NCBI RefSeq assembly: GCF_022808855.1
Contig: NZ_JAKZLF010000020.1
Span: 1 to 64,000, forward strand
From: Anaeromyxobacter soli
GTDB taxonomy: Bacteria; Myxococcota; Myxococcia; Myxococcales; Anaeromyxobacteraceae
Direction of reading: 5' to 3'
Length of the DNA stretch: 64,000 nucleotides
Below, one piece after another: positions 42,625 to 52,020 of the stretch. A model generated the notes under the pieces. The model did not search any database. It worked only from the letters and a program-made list of their open reading frames with translations, and had not been told where the DNA came from. The stretch's first letter is position 1. The number at the start of each line of letters is the position of its first letter. A program made the position numbers and the translations under genes.

Positions 42625-43719
42625 ATGCCTCTCGTCCCGCCCCACGTCGCCTCGCTGACGCCGTACGTCCCCGGGAAGCCCATCGAGGAGGTCGAGCGGG
42701 AGTACGGCGTATCGAACGTCGCCAAGCTCGCCTCCAACGAGAACGCGCTCGGCCCCTCGCCCCTCGCCCTGGCGGCGGCGCGGGAGGCGTGCGCGAAGGT
42801 GCACCTCTACCCGGACGGCTCCGCGTACGTCCTCCGCAACGCGCTCGCCGCGAAGCTCGGCGTCCCGCCCGAGGAGGTGATGGTCGGGAACGGGTCCAAC
42901 GAGCTCATCGAGCTGCTCGTCCGGTCGTTCGTGCTCGACGGCGAGGAGGTCCTGACGAGCGCCCAGAGCTTCGTCGCGTACAAGCTCGCCGCGCACGAGC
43001 ACGGCCGCACGCTCGTCGAGGCGCCGATGAAGGCGCGCTTCCACTACGATCTCGACGCGCTCCGCAAGCTCCTCTCCCGCCGCACGAAGCTCGTCTTCCT
43101 CGCGAATCCCGACAACCCGACGGGCACCTGGTTCACGGAGGCGGAGCTCACCCCGTTCCTCGACGCGGTGCCGAAGGACACCCTCGTCGTGCTCGACGAG
43201 GCGTACGTCGAGTACGTGGACGCGCCCGGGTTCCAGGACGCGCTCGCGCTCCGGCGGAAGTACCCGAACGTCGTGGTGCTCCGGACCTTCTCCAAGATCT
43301 ACGGCCTCGCCGGCATGCGTCTCGGCTACGGGCTCGCGCGGCCGGAGGTGGTGGAGTACGTCGACCGCGTGCGGCCCCCGTTCAACACGAGCCTCGTCGC
43401 CCAGGCGGCCGGCGCCGCGGCGCTCCAGGACACCGCGCACGTCGCGAAGAGCCGCGCGCTCGTCCTCGAGGAGCGGCCGCTCCTCGCGAGCGGCCTCGCG
43501 GCGCTCGGCGCGACCGTCGTCCCCTCCCAGGGCAACTTCGTCCTCGCCGACTTCCCTGGCCGGACGGGCAAGGAGCTCTTCGAGGCGCTGCTGCGCGAGG
43601 GCGTGATCGCGCGCCCGGTGGCGGGCTACGGGTTCCCGAGCGCGCTGCGGATCACCGTGGGGCTCCGGCGCGAGAACGAGCGCTGCCTCGCGGCGCTCGG
43701 GAGGATCCTCGCAGCGTGA
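42625..43719 (+). CDS. hisC: Histidinol-phosphate / aromatic aminotransferase
   Basis: 364 residues, class II PLP aminotransferase. PYVPGKPIEEVEREYG, KLASNENALGPSP, NGSNELIELLVRSF, NPDNPTGTWFTEAEL, DEAYVEYVD, the PLP lysine in TFSKIYGLAGMRLGYG and ALRITVGLRRENERCL are all HisC motifs. No other his gene is adjacent. Linkage to cmk is like the hisHb-tyrA-aroA-cmk-rpsA gene order of pseudomonads, so it could also act on phenylpyruvate or prephenate. The stop overlaps cmk (GTGA). Confidence 0.93.
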   Translation: MPLVPPHVASLTPYVPGKPIEEVEREYGVSNVAKLASNENALGPSPLALAAAREACAKVHLYPDGSAYVLRNALAAKLGVPPEEVMVGNGSNELIELLVRSFVLDGEEVLTSAQSFVAYKLAAHEHGRTLVEAPMKARFHYDLDALRKLLSRRTKLVFLANPDNPTGTWFTEAELTPFLDAVPKDTLVVLDEAYVEYVDAPGFQDALALRRKYPNVVVLRTFSKIYGLAGMRLGYGLARPEVVEYVDRVRPPFNTSLVAQAAGAAALQDTAHVAKSRALVLEERPLLASGLAALGATVVPSQGNFVLADFPGRTGKELFEALLREGVIARPVAGYGFPSALRITVGLRRENERCLAALGRILAA

Positions 43720-44429
43720 CCGCCGGCCGGCCGTTCATCGTGGCGATCGACGGCCCCGCGGGCGCGGGGAAGTCCACCGCGGCGCGGCGGGTGGCCTCCC
43801 GCCTCGGCTTCGCGATGGTCGACACCGGCGCGATCTACCGCACGGTCGCGCTGGCCGCGGCGCGCCGGGGGATCGCGTTCGAGGACGACGCGGCGCTCGG
43901 CGCGCTCCTGCCCGAGCTCGAGATCCACTTCGCCCCCTCGCCGGGCGGCGGCCAGCGCGTCCTGCTCGGCGCGGACGACGTCTCGGTCGAGATCCGCACG
44001 CCGCCCATGTCCATCGGCGCGAGCGCGGTCTCGGCGCGCCCGGTCGTGCGGGCCGGGCTCCTCGAGCTGCAGCGCCGCCTCGCCTGCGCGCCGGAGAACC
44101 GGGGCGCCGTGCTCGAGGGGCGGGACATCGGGACGGTCGTGTTCCCCGACGCGGACGTGAAGTTCTTCCTCACCGCCTCCGCGGAGGAGCGCGCGCGCCG
44201 GCGCCACGCCGAGCTCGGCGCGAAGGGCGACCCGTCGACGTACGACGAGGTGCTGGCGGATCAGCTCCGGCGCGACAAGAACGACTCGGAGCGTGCCATC
44301 GCGCCGCTCCGGCCGGCGGACGACGCGCGGGTGGTGGACACGAGCGGCGTGCCGCTCGACGCGGTGGTGGACGCGCTGGTGCGCGCGGTCGAGGAGCGGC
44401 TCCAGGCGGAGGGGCGGAGCAGAGCGTGA
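43716..44429 (+). CDS. cmk: Cytidylate kinase
   Basis: 237 residues. Phosphorylates CMP and dCMP. P-loop IDGPAGAGKSTAARRVA, then MVDTGAIYRTVALAA, LEGRDIGTVVFPDADVKFFL and the lid region RRDKNDSERAIAPLRPADD. GTG start overlapping hisC stop; its own TGA is overlapped by the GTG of the next gene. All three are one translational string. Confidence 0.96.
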   Translation: MTAGRPFIVAIDGPAGAGKSTAARRVASRLGFAMVDTGAIYRTVALAAARRGIAFEDDAALGALLPELEIHFAPSPGGGQRVLLGADDVSVEIRTPPMSIGASAVSARPVVRAGLLELQRRLACAPENRGAVLEGRDIGTVVFPDADVKFFLTASAEERARRRHAELGAKGDPSTYDEVLADQLRRDKNDSERAIAPLRPADDARVVDTSGVPLDAVVDALVRAVEERLQAEGRSRA

Positions 44430-45133
44430 GCGAGGAGCGCAGGTACGGGCCGAAGGAGTGCGGGAGCTGCCGGCTCTGGCGGCCCATCCTCGAGGACGCC
44501 CGCGGCCCCATCGGCCCCTGCCGCCTCGGCGTCCGCACCGGAGACTTCCCGGGCACCGCGCCGGCCTGCGAGCGCTACCTCTCCCGCGACGCCGCCATCC
44601 CGACCGCGCCGCCCCCGACGCAGCTCCGCCGGCGCGCGCCGCGCCCGTCGAGCCCGCTCGTCCACCGCGGCGCGGATCCCGGCGCGCCGCTCGAGCGCGC
44701 GCCGCTCGCGCCCGCCGCCGCTCACCACCGTCCTTTCCCGCAGTCCGCGCCGCAGTCCCCCTGGCCCGAGGAGCTGACCGACATGACCCGCGAGGAGTTC
44801 GCCGAGGCGATCCGCGAGGCGCTGCGCGAGGAGGGGGCCGACGTCCGGCTCGCGCCGCGCTGGGAGGGCGGCACCGTGGTCCTCAAGCCGGGCGACGGGC
44901 AGACCCAGCCGAAGGAGATCCCCCTCGACTCGCTGTTCCACAAGATCGTGATGATCCGCGATCGGCTGCGCGTGCTCGAGCAGAAGGTCAACGCGAACGA
45001 CAAGCTCTCCGACGCGGAGAAGATCGAGCTGCAGCAGTACGTGACGCGCTGCTACGGTTCCCTCACGACCTTCAACGTCCTCTTCCGCGACGACCGAGAC
45101 AGGTTCGTCGGCGACAAGGGCGAGAAGGGCTGA
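44426..45133 (+). CDS. Hypothetical protein: cysteine-rich N terminus, Pro-rich linker, helical C terminus
   Basis: 235 residues, no signal peptide. The first 50 residues hold CGSCRLWRP, PCRLGVR and ACERYL, spaced like a small zinc- or iron-sulfur-binding module. A Pro/Arg/Ala-rich linker covers about 60-115. The C-terminal 115 residues are regular and helical (MTREEFAEAIREALREEGAD ... FHKIVMIRDRLRVLEQKVNA). The GTG start overlaps the cmk stop. An internal ATG at 44784 could give only the C-terminal domain. No family recognised; coupling to cmk is the only clue. Confidence 0.78.
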   Translation: MSEERRYGPKECGSCRLWRPILEDARGPIGPCRLGVRTGDFPGTAPACERYLSRDAAIPTAPPPTQLRRRAPRPSSPLVHRGADPGAPLERAPLAPAAAHHRPFPQSAPQSPWPEELTDMTREEFAEAIREALREEGADVRLAPRWEGGTVVLKPGDGQTQPKEIPLDSLFHKIVMIRDRLRVLEQKVNANDKLSDAEKIELQQYVTRCYGSLTTFNVLFRDDRDRFVGDKGEKG

Positions 45134-45141
45134 GGGGTTCG

Positions 45142-46416
45142 CTAGCCTCCACCGTCGAACCGCGACTCCCGGTCGTACCCGCCGTAGCGATCGCGGGACT
45201 CCGTCTGGACGTCCGCGTCGCCTGCGCTCGCTGGCGATCGCCGGCCGGTGCCGGTCGCGCCGCTCGCGCGGTGGTAGCTCGCCTCGTACGCCGGCGCATC
45301 CCGGGCGCCCGCCGCCTTCGCCGCCTCCCAGGCACGCCGGTACGCGTCGCGCGCGCCCTCGAGCTCGCCGCTCCGCTCGAGCGCCAGGCCGAGCGCGTGC
45401 CGCGCGCGGGGCGAGGACGGGTAGAGCTCGACGGTCCGGCGCAGCGTGCGGACCGCGCCGTCACGGTCGCCCTCGGAGAGGAGCTGCAGGCCCGAGAGCG
45501 CGAGCGCGCGCTCCGGCGGCGGGACCGCGAACCCGAGCCGCTGCGAGAGCGCGCGGTTGTGGGCCTCGACCGCCGCGGCGCCGCCGCGCGGCCCCGTCGC
45601 CTCGGGGGACACCGCCATCGACCACCCGTCGAACACCTCCTCGAGGCCGGCGTAGTAGCTCGCGAAGGGCGTCGTGACGTGATCCTCGCCCGCGAGGTGG
45701 AGCGCCCGCAGGTGGACCGCGCCACCGCGGGCGAGGAGCCCCTTCAGCTCCTGGAAGCGGGCGGCGGCGAGCCGGCCCTCGTCGCCCACCGTGAGGACGA
45801 TGGTCCCGGAGAGGCCGTCCTTGCGCCCGAGCGCGTCGCGCACCTCCCTCGCCGCGAGGTCGCGGTCCCAGCCGAGCGTCGGGCTCGCGGCGATGGCCGC
45901 CTGGAACACGCCGGGCCGCGCGGTCATCGCGTGCAGCGCGAAGAGCCCGCCGAACGAGTGGCCCGCCAGGATCCGCAGGGGCTCGGTCCGGTAGCTCCGG
46001 TCCACCCAGGGCACGAGGTCCTGCGCGAGGAAGGCGAGGAAGCGCTCCCCGCCGCCGCTCGTCTCGTAAGAGACCTCCTCGCCTCCGCCCTGCTCGAGCT
46101 TCCCGTGCGTCGGCGTCAGGTCGTGGACGCGGTCGGGGTGAGCGAGGCCCACGAGGAGCACCTCGGGCATGCGGCCGGCGCTCGCGAGGAAGCGGGCCGT
46201 CGTCGCGAGGAGCGGCAGCGTGCGCTCACCATCCGTGAAGTAGACGACGGGATACCGGCGCTCGCCGCGCTCGTAGCCCGGCGGCGTCAGGATGTACACG
46301 GTGCGCTCCTCGCCGAGCGCCGGAGACCTGAGCGTCACCACGCGCACGGGGAGATCCTGCGCGAGCGCGAGCGCGTGGGAGGCGACGGCGAGCAGGGCGG
46401 CGGCGACGAGCTTCAT
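45142..46416 (-). CDS. Secreted alpha/beta-hydrolase esterase (IroE/Fes-like) with TPR C terminus
   Basis: 424 residues. Signal peptide to about residue 19 (ALALAQ). The esterase domain has LGEERTVYILTPPGYE, PVVYFTDGERTLP, the nucleophile elbow GHSFGGLFALHA and a late Asp/His (VGDEGRLAAAR, LAGEDHVTTPFASYY). Esterases of this type cut siderophore esters or small acyl esters. Residues about 325-390 look like TPRs (RALALSGLQLLSEGDRDGAV). The last 30 residues are polar and odd (TESRDRYGGYDRES) and may be an unconserved tail. GGAGG precedes the ATG. Divergent from the Ni/Co operon. Confidence 0.82.
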   Translation of the reverse strand: MKLVAAALLAVASHALALAQDLPVRVVTLRSPALGEERTVYILTPPGYERGERRYPVVYFTDGERTLPLLATTARFLASAGRMPEVLLVGLAHPDRVHDLTPTHGKLEQGGGEEVSYETSGGGERFLAFLAQDLVPWVDRSYRTEPLRILAGHSFGGLFALHAMTARPGVFQAAIAASPTLGWDRDLAAREVRDALGRKDGLSGTIVLTVGDEGRLAAARFQELKGLLARGGAVHLRALHLAGEDHVTTPFASYYAGLEEVFDGWSMAVSPEATGPRGGAAAVEAHNRALSQRLGFAVPPPERALALSGLQLLSEGDRDGAVRTLRRTVELYPSSPRARHALGLALERSGELEGARDAYRRAWEAAKAAGARDAPAYEASYHRASGATGTGRRSPASAGDADVQTESRDRYGGYDRESRFDGGG

Positions 46417-46609
46417 GGGGAGTGCCTCCGGAGGGCGCGAGGTCCCCGCAGCATAGGGGAGCCGGGGAGGGCGTCGCGCGGGCCCGAGGAGTCAGCGCAA
46501 GGAGGGGCGTGCCCGGCTCGCGTGACGCTTCGTTCGCGGCCAGCAGGACGTCCCCTCGAGGCCGTGCGCTCGGAGATGGGAGGGCCGAAGCTCGTGGCAG
46601 ATCGCGCGC

Positions 46610-46638
46610 TTGACGCCCGGTTGGGTGCTCGGTATTAC
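46610..46638 (+). promoter_or_regulatory. Promoter of the nickel/cobalt transporter operon
   Basis: TTGACG at 46610-46615, a 17-base spacer and TATTAC at 46633-46638, 52 bases before the first ATG. It lies in the 274-base gap 46417-46690, which holds no other gene. I saw no cobalamin-riboswitch-like B12 box. Confidence 0.65.
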
Positions 46639-46642
46639 GAAC

Positions 46643-46654
46643 CACGAATTCGTG
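46643..46654. promoter_or_regulatory. Perfect 12-bp palindrome over the transcription start of the Ni/Co operon
   Basis: CACGAATTCGTG, starting five bases after the -10 hexamer, where transcription should begin. It is flanked by CGAAC on both sides in direct orientation. Likely operator for a repressor (a NikR- or Fur-type metal sensor is the natural guess), but it is not a consensus site I can name. Confidence 0.5.
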
Positions 46655-46690
46655 CGAACAGCTCCGCCCCCCAGGGAGAGGGCACACCGC

Positions 46691-47143
46691 ATGCGCTCGA
46701 GCTTCACCGTCCTCGTCCTCCTCGCCGGGCTCGTGCCCGCCGGCGCGCGGGCGCACGAGGTCCTCCACGACGTCGAGCGGGGGCGAGCGGTGGCGGTGCG
46801 GGTGTACGAGTCGGACGGCGAGGCGCTCGCGGACGCGCCGTTCGAGGTGTTCTCGCCGTCGACGCCGGGAGCCGCCTACCTGGCGGGCCGGACGGATCGG
46901 GCAGGCTGGCTCGCGTTCGTCCCCGACGCGCCCGGCCGCTGGCGCGTGAAGGTCGTGGAGGCCGGCGGGCACGGGCTCGACACGACCGTCGAGGTCGCGC
47001 AGGCCGGGGCGGCAGCCCAGGGCGGTGCGCGGGCGGGCGGCGGCGCGGCGTTCGTGCTGCGGCCGCTCCTCGGCGCGGCGGTCATCGCGGCGGTGTTCGG
47101 CGCGCTCGTCCTCCTCGCGCGGCGCAGATCCACGAGCGGCTAG
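46691..47143 (+). CDS. Periplasmic/membrane accessory protein of Ni/Co ECF transporter (NikL-like)
   Basis: 150 residues. Signal peptide ending PAGARA, so the mature protein would begin with HEVLHDVE, putting histidines at its very N terminus. A beta-sandwich domain (RVYESDGEALADAPFEVFSP, YLAGRTDRAGWLAFVPDAPG) and a C-terminal membrane helix (LLGAAVIAAVFGALVLLARR) follow. This matches the small extracytoplasmic NikL/NikK-type subunits that occur with NikM. It is three bases before the NikM/CbiM gene. Name is by context and layout. Confidence 0.75.
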   Translation: MRSSFTVLVLLAGLVPAGARAHEVLHDVERGRAVAVRVYESDGEALADAPFEVFSPSTPGAAYLAGRTDRAGWLAFVPDAPGRWRVKVVEAGGHGLDTTVEVAQAGAAAQGGARAGGGAAFVLRPLLGAAVIAAVFGALVLLARRRSTSG

Positions 47144-47145
47144 CG

Positions 47146-47778
47146 ATGCACGTCCCCGACGGCTTCGTCTCCCCGCAGCTCACGCTCCCCGCGCTGGCCG
47201 TCTCGGCGCCGCTGTGGGCGTGGGCGGCGCGCCGTCACTTCGGCCGCTCCGCGGCGGACTCGCTCCCGGTGGTCGGCGCGCTCACCGCGGTGGCGTTCGT
47301 CGTCCAGTCGATCATGATCCCGCTCCCGGGCGGCACCTCCACGCACCTCCTGGGCGTGACGCTCCTCGCCATCCTGCACGGCCCGCTCGTCGCGTTCGTG
47401 TGCGAGTCGCTCGTGCTCGTCGTGCAGGCGCTCTTCTTCGGCGCGGGCGGCTTCACCGTGCTCGGCGTGAACGCCCTCGCCATGGGGCTCCTCGGCCCGC
47501 TCGCCGGCTGGCTCGTGCACCTCGCGCTGCGGCGGGCCTCGCCGCGGGGCGCCGCGCTCGTCGCCGCCTGGGTCGCCGTGCAGGTCTCGACCCTCGCCGT
47601 GGCGCTCGTCCTGGGGCTGCAGCACCGGCTCTCTCCGGCCTACTTCCCGACCCCGCTGCCGGTGACGCTCGCGGCGATGATGATCCCGAGCCTCGCCGTC
47701 ACCGGGCCCGCGGAGGGGCTCTACACGCTGTTCGCGCTGTCGGTGCTGCGGAGGGCGAAGGTCCGTGAAGCGCTCTGA
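47146..47778 (+). CDS. cbiM: Nickel/cobalt ECF transporter S-component (CbiM/NikM)
   Basis: 210 residues starting MHVPDGFVSPQL. The Met1-His2 amino terminus with PDG is the metal-binding hallmark of CbiM/NikM. Six to seven membrane helices follow (such as LLGVTLLAILHGPLVAFVCE and FTVLGVNALAMGLLGPLAGW). It takes up Ni2+ or Co2+ across the inner membrane with CbiQ and CbiO. The metal cannot be decided from the S-component; the NikL-like partner and histidine-rich ATPase tail lean towards nickel. Its 3' end overlaps cbiQ by 14 bases. Confidence 0.92.
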   Translation: MHVPDGFVSPQLTLPALAVSAPLWAWAARRHFGRSAADSLPVVGALTAVAFVVQSIMIPLPGGTSTHLLGVTLLAILHGPLVAFVCESLVLVVQALFFGAGGFTVLGVNALAMGLLGPLAGWLVHLALRRASPRGAALVAAWVAVQVSTLAVALVLGLQHRLSPAYFPTPLPVTLAAMMIPSLAVTGPAEGLYTLFALSVLRRAKVREAL

Positions 47779-48331
47779 GCCGCGGCGCAGCCAGCTCCTC
47801 CTCGCCCTGTGGGCGGCGTCGGTCTTCGGCCTGTCGGCGCTGACTGGCCTCCGCGGGCTGTCGCTCGCGACGCTCCTCGCGCTCCTGCTCCTCCGCCGGG
47901 GCGCGCTCCGCGCCGCGAGGCGCGTCCTCCGCTCGGTCGTGCCGGTCACCGCCTTCCTCTCGCTCGCGTCGGCGGGATGGCTCCGGCTCGTCACCGGCCG
48001 CTGGCCCGACGCCGAGCCGTTCGTGGCGCTCGCGCTCCGCGCCGCGCTCATCGCCTTCGTGACCTTCTCCGCGCTCGCGCGGATCGAGCTCTTCCGCGCG
48101 CTCGCGCCCTTCCCGACGGCGAGCCGGCTGCTCGTCCTCACGCTCGCGCAGGTGCACGCGCTCCGGCTGCTCGCGACGGACTCGCTCCTCGGCCTCAGGA
48201 GCCGCATGCTGCGCCGCCCCGGGCCGGTCGACGTCGTCCGGGGCGCGGGCGGGATCACCGGCGCGCTCCTCACGCTCTCCATGAAGAACGCGCGCGACGT
48301 CTCCGACGCCATGCGCTCCCGGGGGTTCTAG
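47765..48331 (+). CDS. cbiQ: ECF transporter transmembrane protein (CbiQ/EcfT)
   Basis: 188 residues, short for CbiQ (about 225-260). Hydrophobic helices from about residues 9-60 and 75-105, then LAQVHALRLLATDSLLGLRSR and the C-terminal coupling helix MKNARDVSDAMRSRGF, which has the A-x-x-SRGF motif that docks on CbiO. GTG at 47765 inside the end of cbiM. The stop shares one base with the cbiO start. Confidence 0.88.
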   Translation: MKRSEPRRSQLLLALWAASVFGLSALTGLRGLSLATLLALLLLRRGALRAARRVLRSVVPVTAFLSLASAGWLRLVTGRWPDAEPFVALALRAALIAFVTFSALARIELFRALAPFPTASRLLVLTLAQVHALRLLATDSLLGLRSRMLRRPGPVDVVRGAGGITGALLTLSMKNARDVSDAMRSRGF

Positions 48332-49110
48332 TGCCGTTCCAGCTCGACCACGTGACCCTGGAGCTCTCCGGCCGGGCGGTGCTCCGCGACGTCTCGCTCT
48401 CCGTCGCGCCGGGCGAGCGCGTCGTCCTCCTCGGCGTGAACGGCTGCGGGAAGACCACGCTCCTCCGGGCGCTCGACGGCCTCGCGTTCCCCGCCGCGGG
48501 CGAGCTCCGCTACGCCGGCATGCCGCTCACGGCGCGGGCGCTCGACGACGCGACCTTCCGGCGCCGGTTCCGCAGCGAGGTGGGGCTCCTCTTCCAGAAC
48601 GTGGACGGGATGCTGTTCAACCCCACGGTGGCGGACGAGCTCGCGTTCGGTCCGCGCCAGCTCGGCGCCCTCGACGTGGACGCGCGCGTGCGCCGCTGGG
48701 CGGAGGCGCTCGAGCTCGTGCCGTTCCTGGACCGCCCGCCGTTCGAGCTCTCCGGCGGCGAGAAGAAGCGCGTGGCGCTCGCCGCGGTCCTCGCGCTCGA
48801 TCCGAAGGTGCTCCTCCTCGACGAGGCCACCGCGAACCTCGACCCCGCCGCGGCCGCGCGGGTGGTGGAGCTCCTCGCCGCGCTCGACGTGACGACCGTC
48901 GCCACGACCCACAACCTCTCGGTCGTCGAGGAGCTGGGAGACCGGGCGATCCTGCTCGACCGGGCGGGCGGCGGGATCCTCTTCGACGGCGCCCCGGCCG
49001 AGCTGCTCCGGGACGAGGCGCTCCTCGTGCGGAGCGGGCTGGCGCACCGGCACGCCCACCGCCACGGCTCCGCCGAGCACGCGCATTTCCACGTCCACGA
49101 CGCCGAGTAG
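48331..49110 (+). CDS. cbiO: ECF transporter ATP-binding protein (CbiO) with histidine-rich tail
   Basis: 259 residues. Walker A LGVNGCGKTTLL at about residues 35-46, Q-loop LLFQNVDGM, signature FELSGGEKKRVALA, Walker B VLLLDEATANLDP and switch TTHNL. The C-terminal 25 residues hold nine histidines (AHRHAHRHGSAEHAHFHVH), a probable metal store or sensor. GTG start at 48331 shares its G with the last base of the cbiQ TAG. Ends the operon before ispH. Confidence 0.93.
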   Translation: MPFQLDHVTLELSGRAVLRDVSLSVAPGERVVLLGVNGCGKTTLLRALDGLAFPAAGELRYAGMPLTARALDDATFRRRFRSEVGLLFQNVDGMLFNPTVADELAFGPRQLGALDVDARVRRWAEALELVPFLDRPPFELSGGEKKRVALAAVLALDPKVLLLDEATANLDPAAAARVVELLAALDVTTVATTHNLSVVEELGDRAILLDRAGGGILFDGAPAELLRDEALLVRSGLAHRHAHRHGSAEHAHFHVHDAE

Positions 49111-49174
49111 CGGGAGGGGCGGTGCCGGGAGGGACGGGGGCCCGGCAGGCTGGCCACGGCGGAGGAGGGCGTTA

Positions 49175-49180
49175 TATAGA
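49175..49180 (+). promoter_or_regulatory. -10 element for leaderless ispH
   Basis: TATAGA in a TTATATAGA stretch, seven bases (GCGCCGC) before the GTG at 49188. No Shine-Dalgarno sequence. Confidence 0.5.
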
Positions 49181-49187
49181 GCGCCGC

Positions 49188-50039
49188 GTGGAAGTGAAGA
49201 TCGCCAAGACCGCCGGTTTCTGCTGGGGCGTCCGCCGCACCGTCGACAAGGTGATGGAGGTCGCCGACCACTCCTCCGGGCCCGTCGTGACGCTCGGACC
49301 CATCATCCACAACCCGCAGGCGGTGGCGCGCTTCCGCGAGAAGGGCGTCGGCACCGTCAACGCCGTCGGCGAGGTGACGGACGGGACCACCGTCGTCGTC
49401 CGCACGCACGGCGCGGTGAAGGAGGAGCTCGAGCGCGCGGACGGGCGCGGGCTCGAGGTCGTGGACGGCACCTGCCCCTACGTGAAGTACCCGCAGGCGA
49501 TGGCCCAGAAGCTCAGCGCCGAGGGGTATCACGTCGTCATCGTCGGGGACGCGAACCACGCCGAGATCAAGGGCGTCGTCTCGTTCAGCGAGGGGCCCTG
49601 CACGGTCGTGAAGCCGGGCGGCCCCATCCCGGAGATCCCGGCGAAGAAGGTCGCCGTCATCGCGCAGACCACCTGCATCGGCGCGGACTTCGAGGCGGTC
49701 GTGGGCGCGCTCGCCCTCCGGCACAAGGAGGTCCGGGCGGTGAACACCATCTGCAACGACACGGAGGAGCGGCAGGCGGACGCCCGCTCGCTCGCCCGCG
49801 AGGTGGACGCGGTGGTGGTCGTCGGCGGCAAGAACAGCGCGAACACGCGCCATCTCGCCGAGATCTGCCGCGAGATCCAGGCGCGCACGTGGCACGTGGA
49901 GACCGAGGCCGAGCTCCGGCCGGAGTGGTTCGACGGGTGCCAGGTGGTCGGGCTCTCGGCCGGCGCCTCGACGCCCGACTGGGTGGTCGAGGGGGTGGCG
50001 AGCTGGCTACGCGCCCTCCGCCCGCAGGGCGCGCCTTGA
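49188..50039 (+). CDS. ispH: 4-hydroxy-3-methylbut-2-enyl diphosphate reductase
   Basis: 283 residues. Last step of the MEP isoprenoid pathway, making IPP and DMAPP with a 4Fe-4S cluster. Cluster cysteines: Cys12 in AGFCWGVRR, DGTCPYVK and NTICNDTEERQ. Active-site parts: GPIIHNPQAV, VIVGDANHAEIKG and VVGGKNSANTRHL. The GTG start was chosen because MEVKIAKTAGFCWGV is the normal N terminus; the frame is open upstream. The rpsA promoter begins inside its last codons. ispH next to rpsA recalls clostridial IspH-S1 fusions. Confidence 0.96.
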   Translation: MEVKIAKTAGFCWGVRRTVDKVMEVADHSSGPVVTLGPIIHNPQAVARFREKGVGTVNAVGEVTDGTTVVVRTHGAVKEELERADGRGLEVVDGTCPYVKYPQAMAQKLSAEGYHVVIVGDANHAEIKGVVSFSEGPCTVVKPGGPIPEIPAKKVAVIAQTTCIGADFEAVVGALALRHKEVRAVNTICNDTEERQADARSLAREVDAVVVVGGKNSANTRHLAEICREIQARTWHVETEAELRPEWFDGCQVVGLSAGASTPDWVVEGVASWLRALRPQGAP

Positions 50040-50064
50040 CCCCGTGATCTCGGGCGTGTAGCGT
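50036..50064 (+). promoter_or_regulatory. Promoter of rpsA
   Basis: TTGACC at 50036-50041, a 17-base spacer and TAGCGT at 50059-50064. It overlaps the ispH stop codon and leaves a leader of about 175 bases before the rpsA ATG. Confidence 0.65.
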
Positions 50065-50088
50065 GCGCCTTCCAAGATTCCCGATGTA

Positions 50089-50107
50089 CGCCGGGGTATT
50101 CCCGGCG
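50089..50107 (+). promoter_or_regulatory. Hairpin in the rpsA leader
   Basis: CGCCGGG, loop GTATT, CCCGGCG: a 7-bp perfect stem about 20 bases into the predicted leader. S1 represses its own translation through a structured leader in enterics; a similar role here is only inferred. Confidence 0.4.
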
Positions 50108-50247
50108 CGCGGCGCGCCTTCGATCCCCGGGGCGTCGGCCGCGACACGAACCAGGGGGCTTGCTGTGGTTGACGCCGGGGCGGTCCTGAGCCGCTCACCC
50201 AGAGTCGCAGGTCCGGCGTGATCCCGACAAAGGTTGGTCTTTTCCGA

Positions 50248-51954
<1,707 letters not shown>

Positions 51955-51979
51955 TCGAGCTCCGGTGGCAGTCCAGAGC

Positions 51980-52015
51980 GGCGCGTCCTCGTGGACGCGC
52001 CGTTCTCTTTTTTTT
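51980..52015 (+). terminator. Intrinsic terminator of rpsA
   Basis: GGCGCGTCC at 51980-51988, loop TCGT, GGACGCGCC at 51993-52001, then GTTCTC and eight or more T. A 9-bp perfect stem with a U-tract, 25 bases after the rpsA stop. Confidence 0.92.
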
Positions 52016-52020
52016 CACCC

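Noticed and set aside
46417-46609. Cobalamin riboswitch before the Ni/Co operon
   Set aside because: No B12-box-like sequence or compatible stem pattern found by eye; only the promoter and palindrome are supported.
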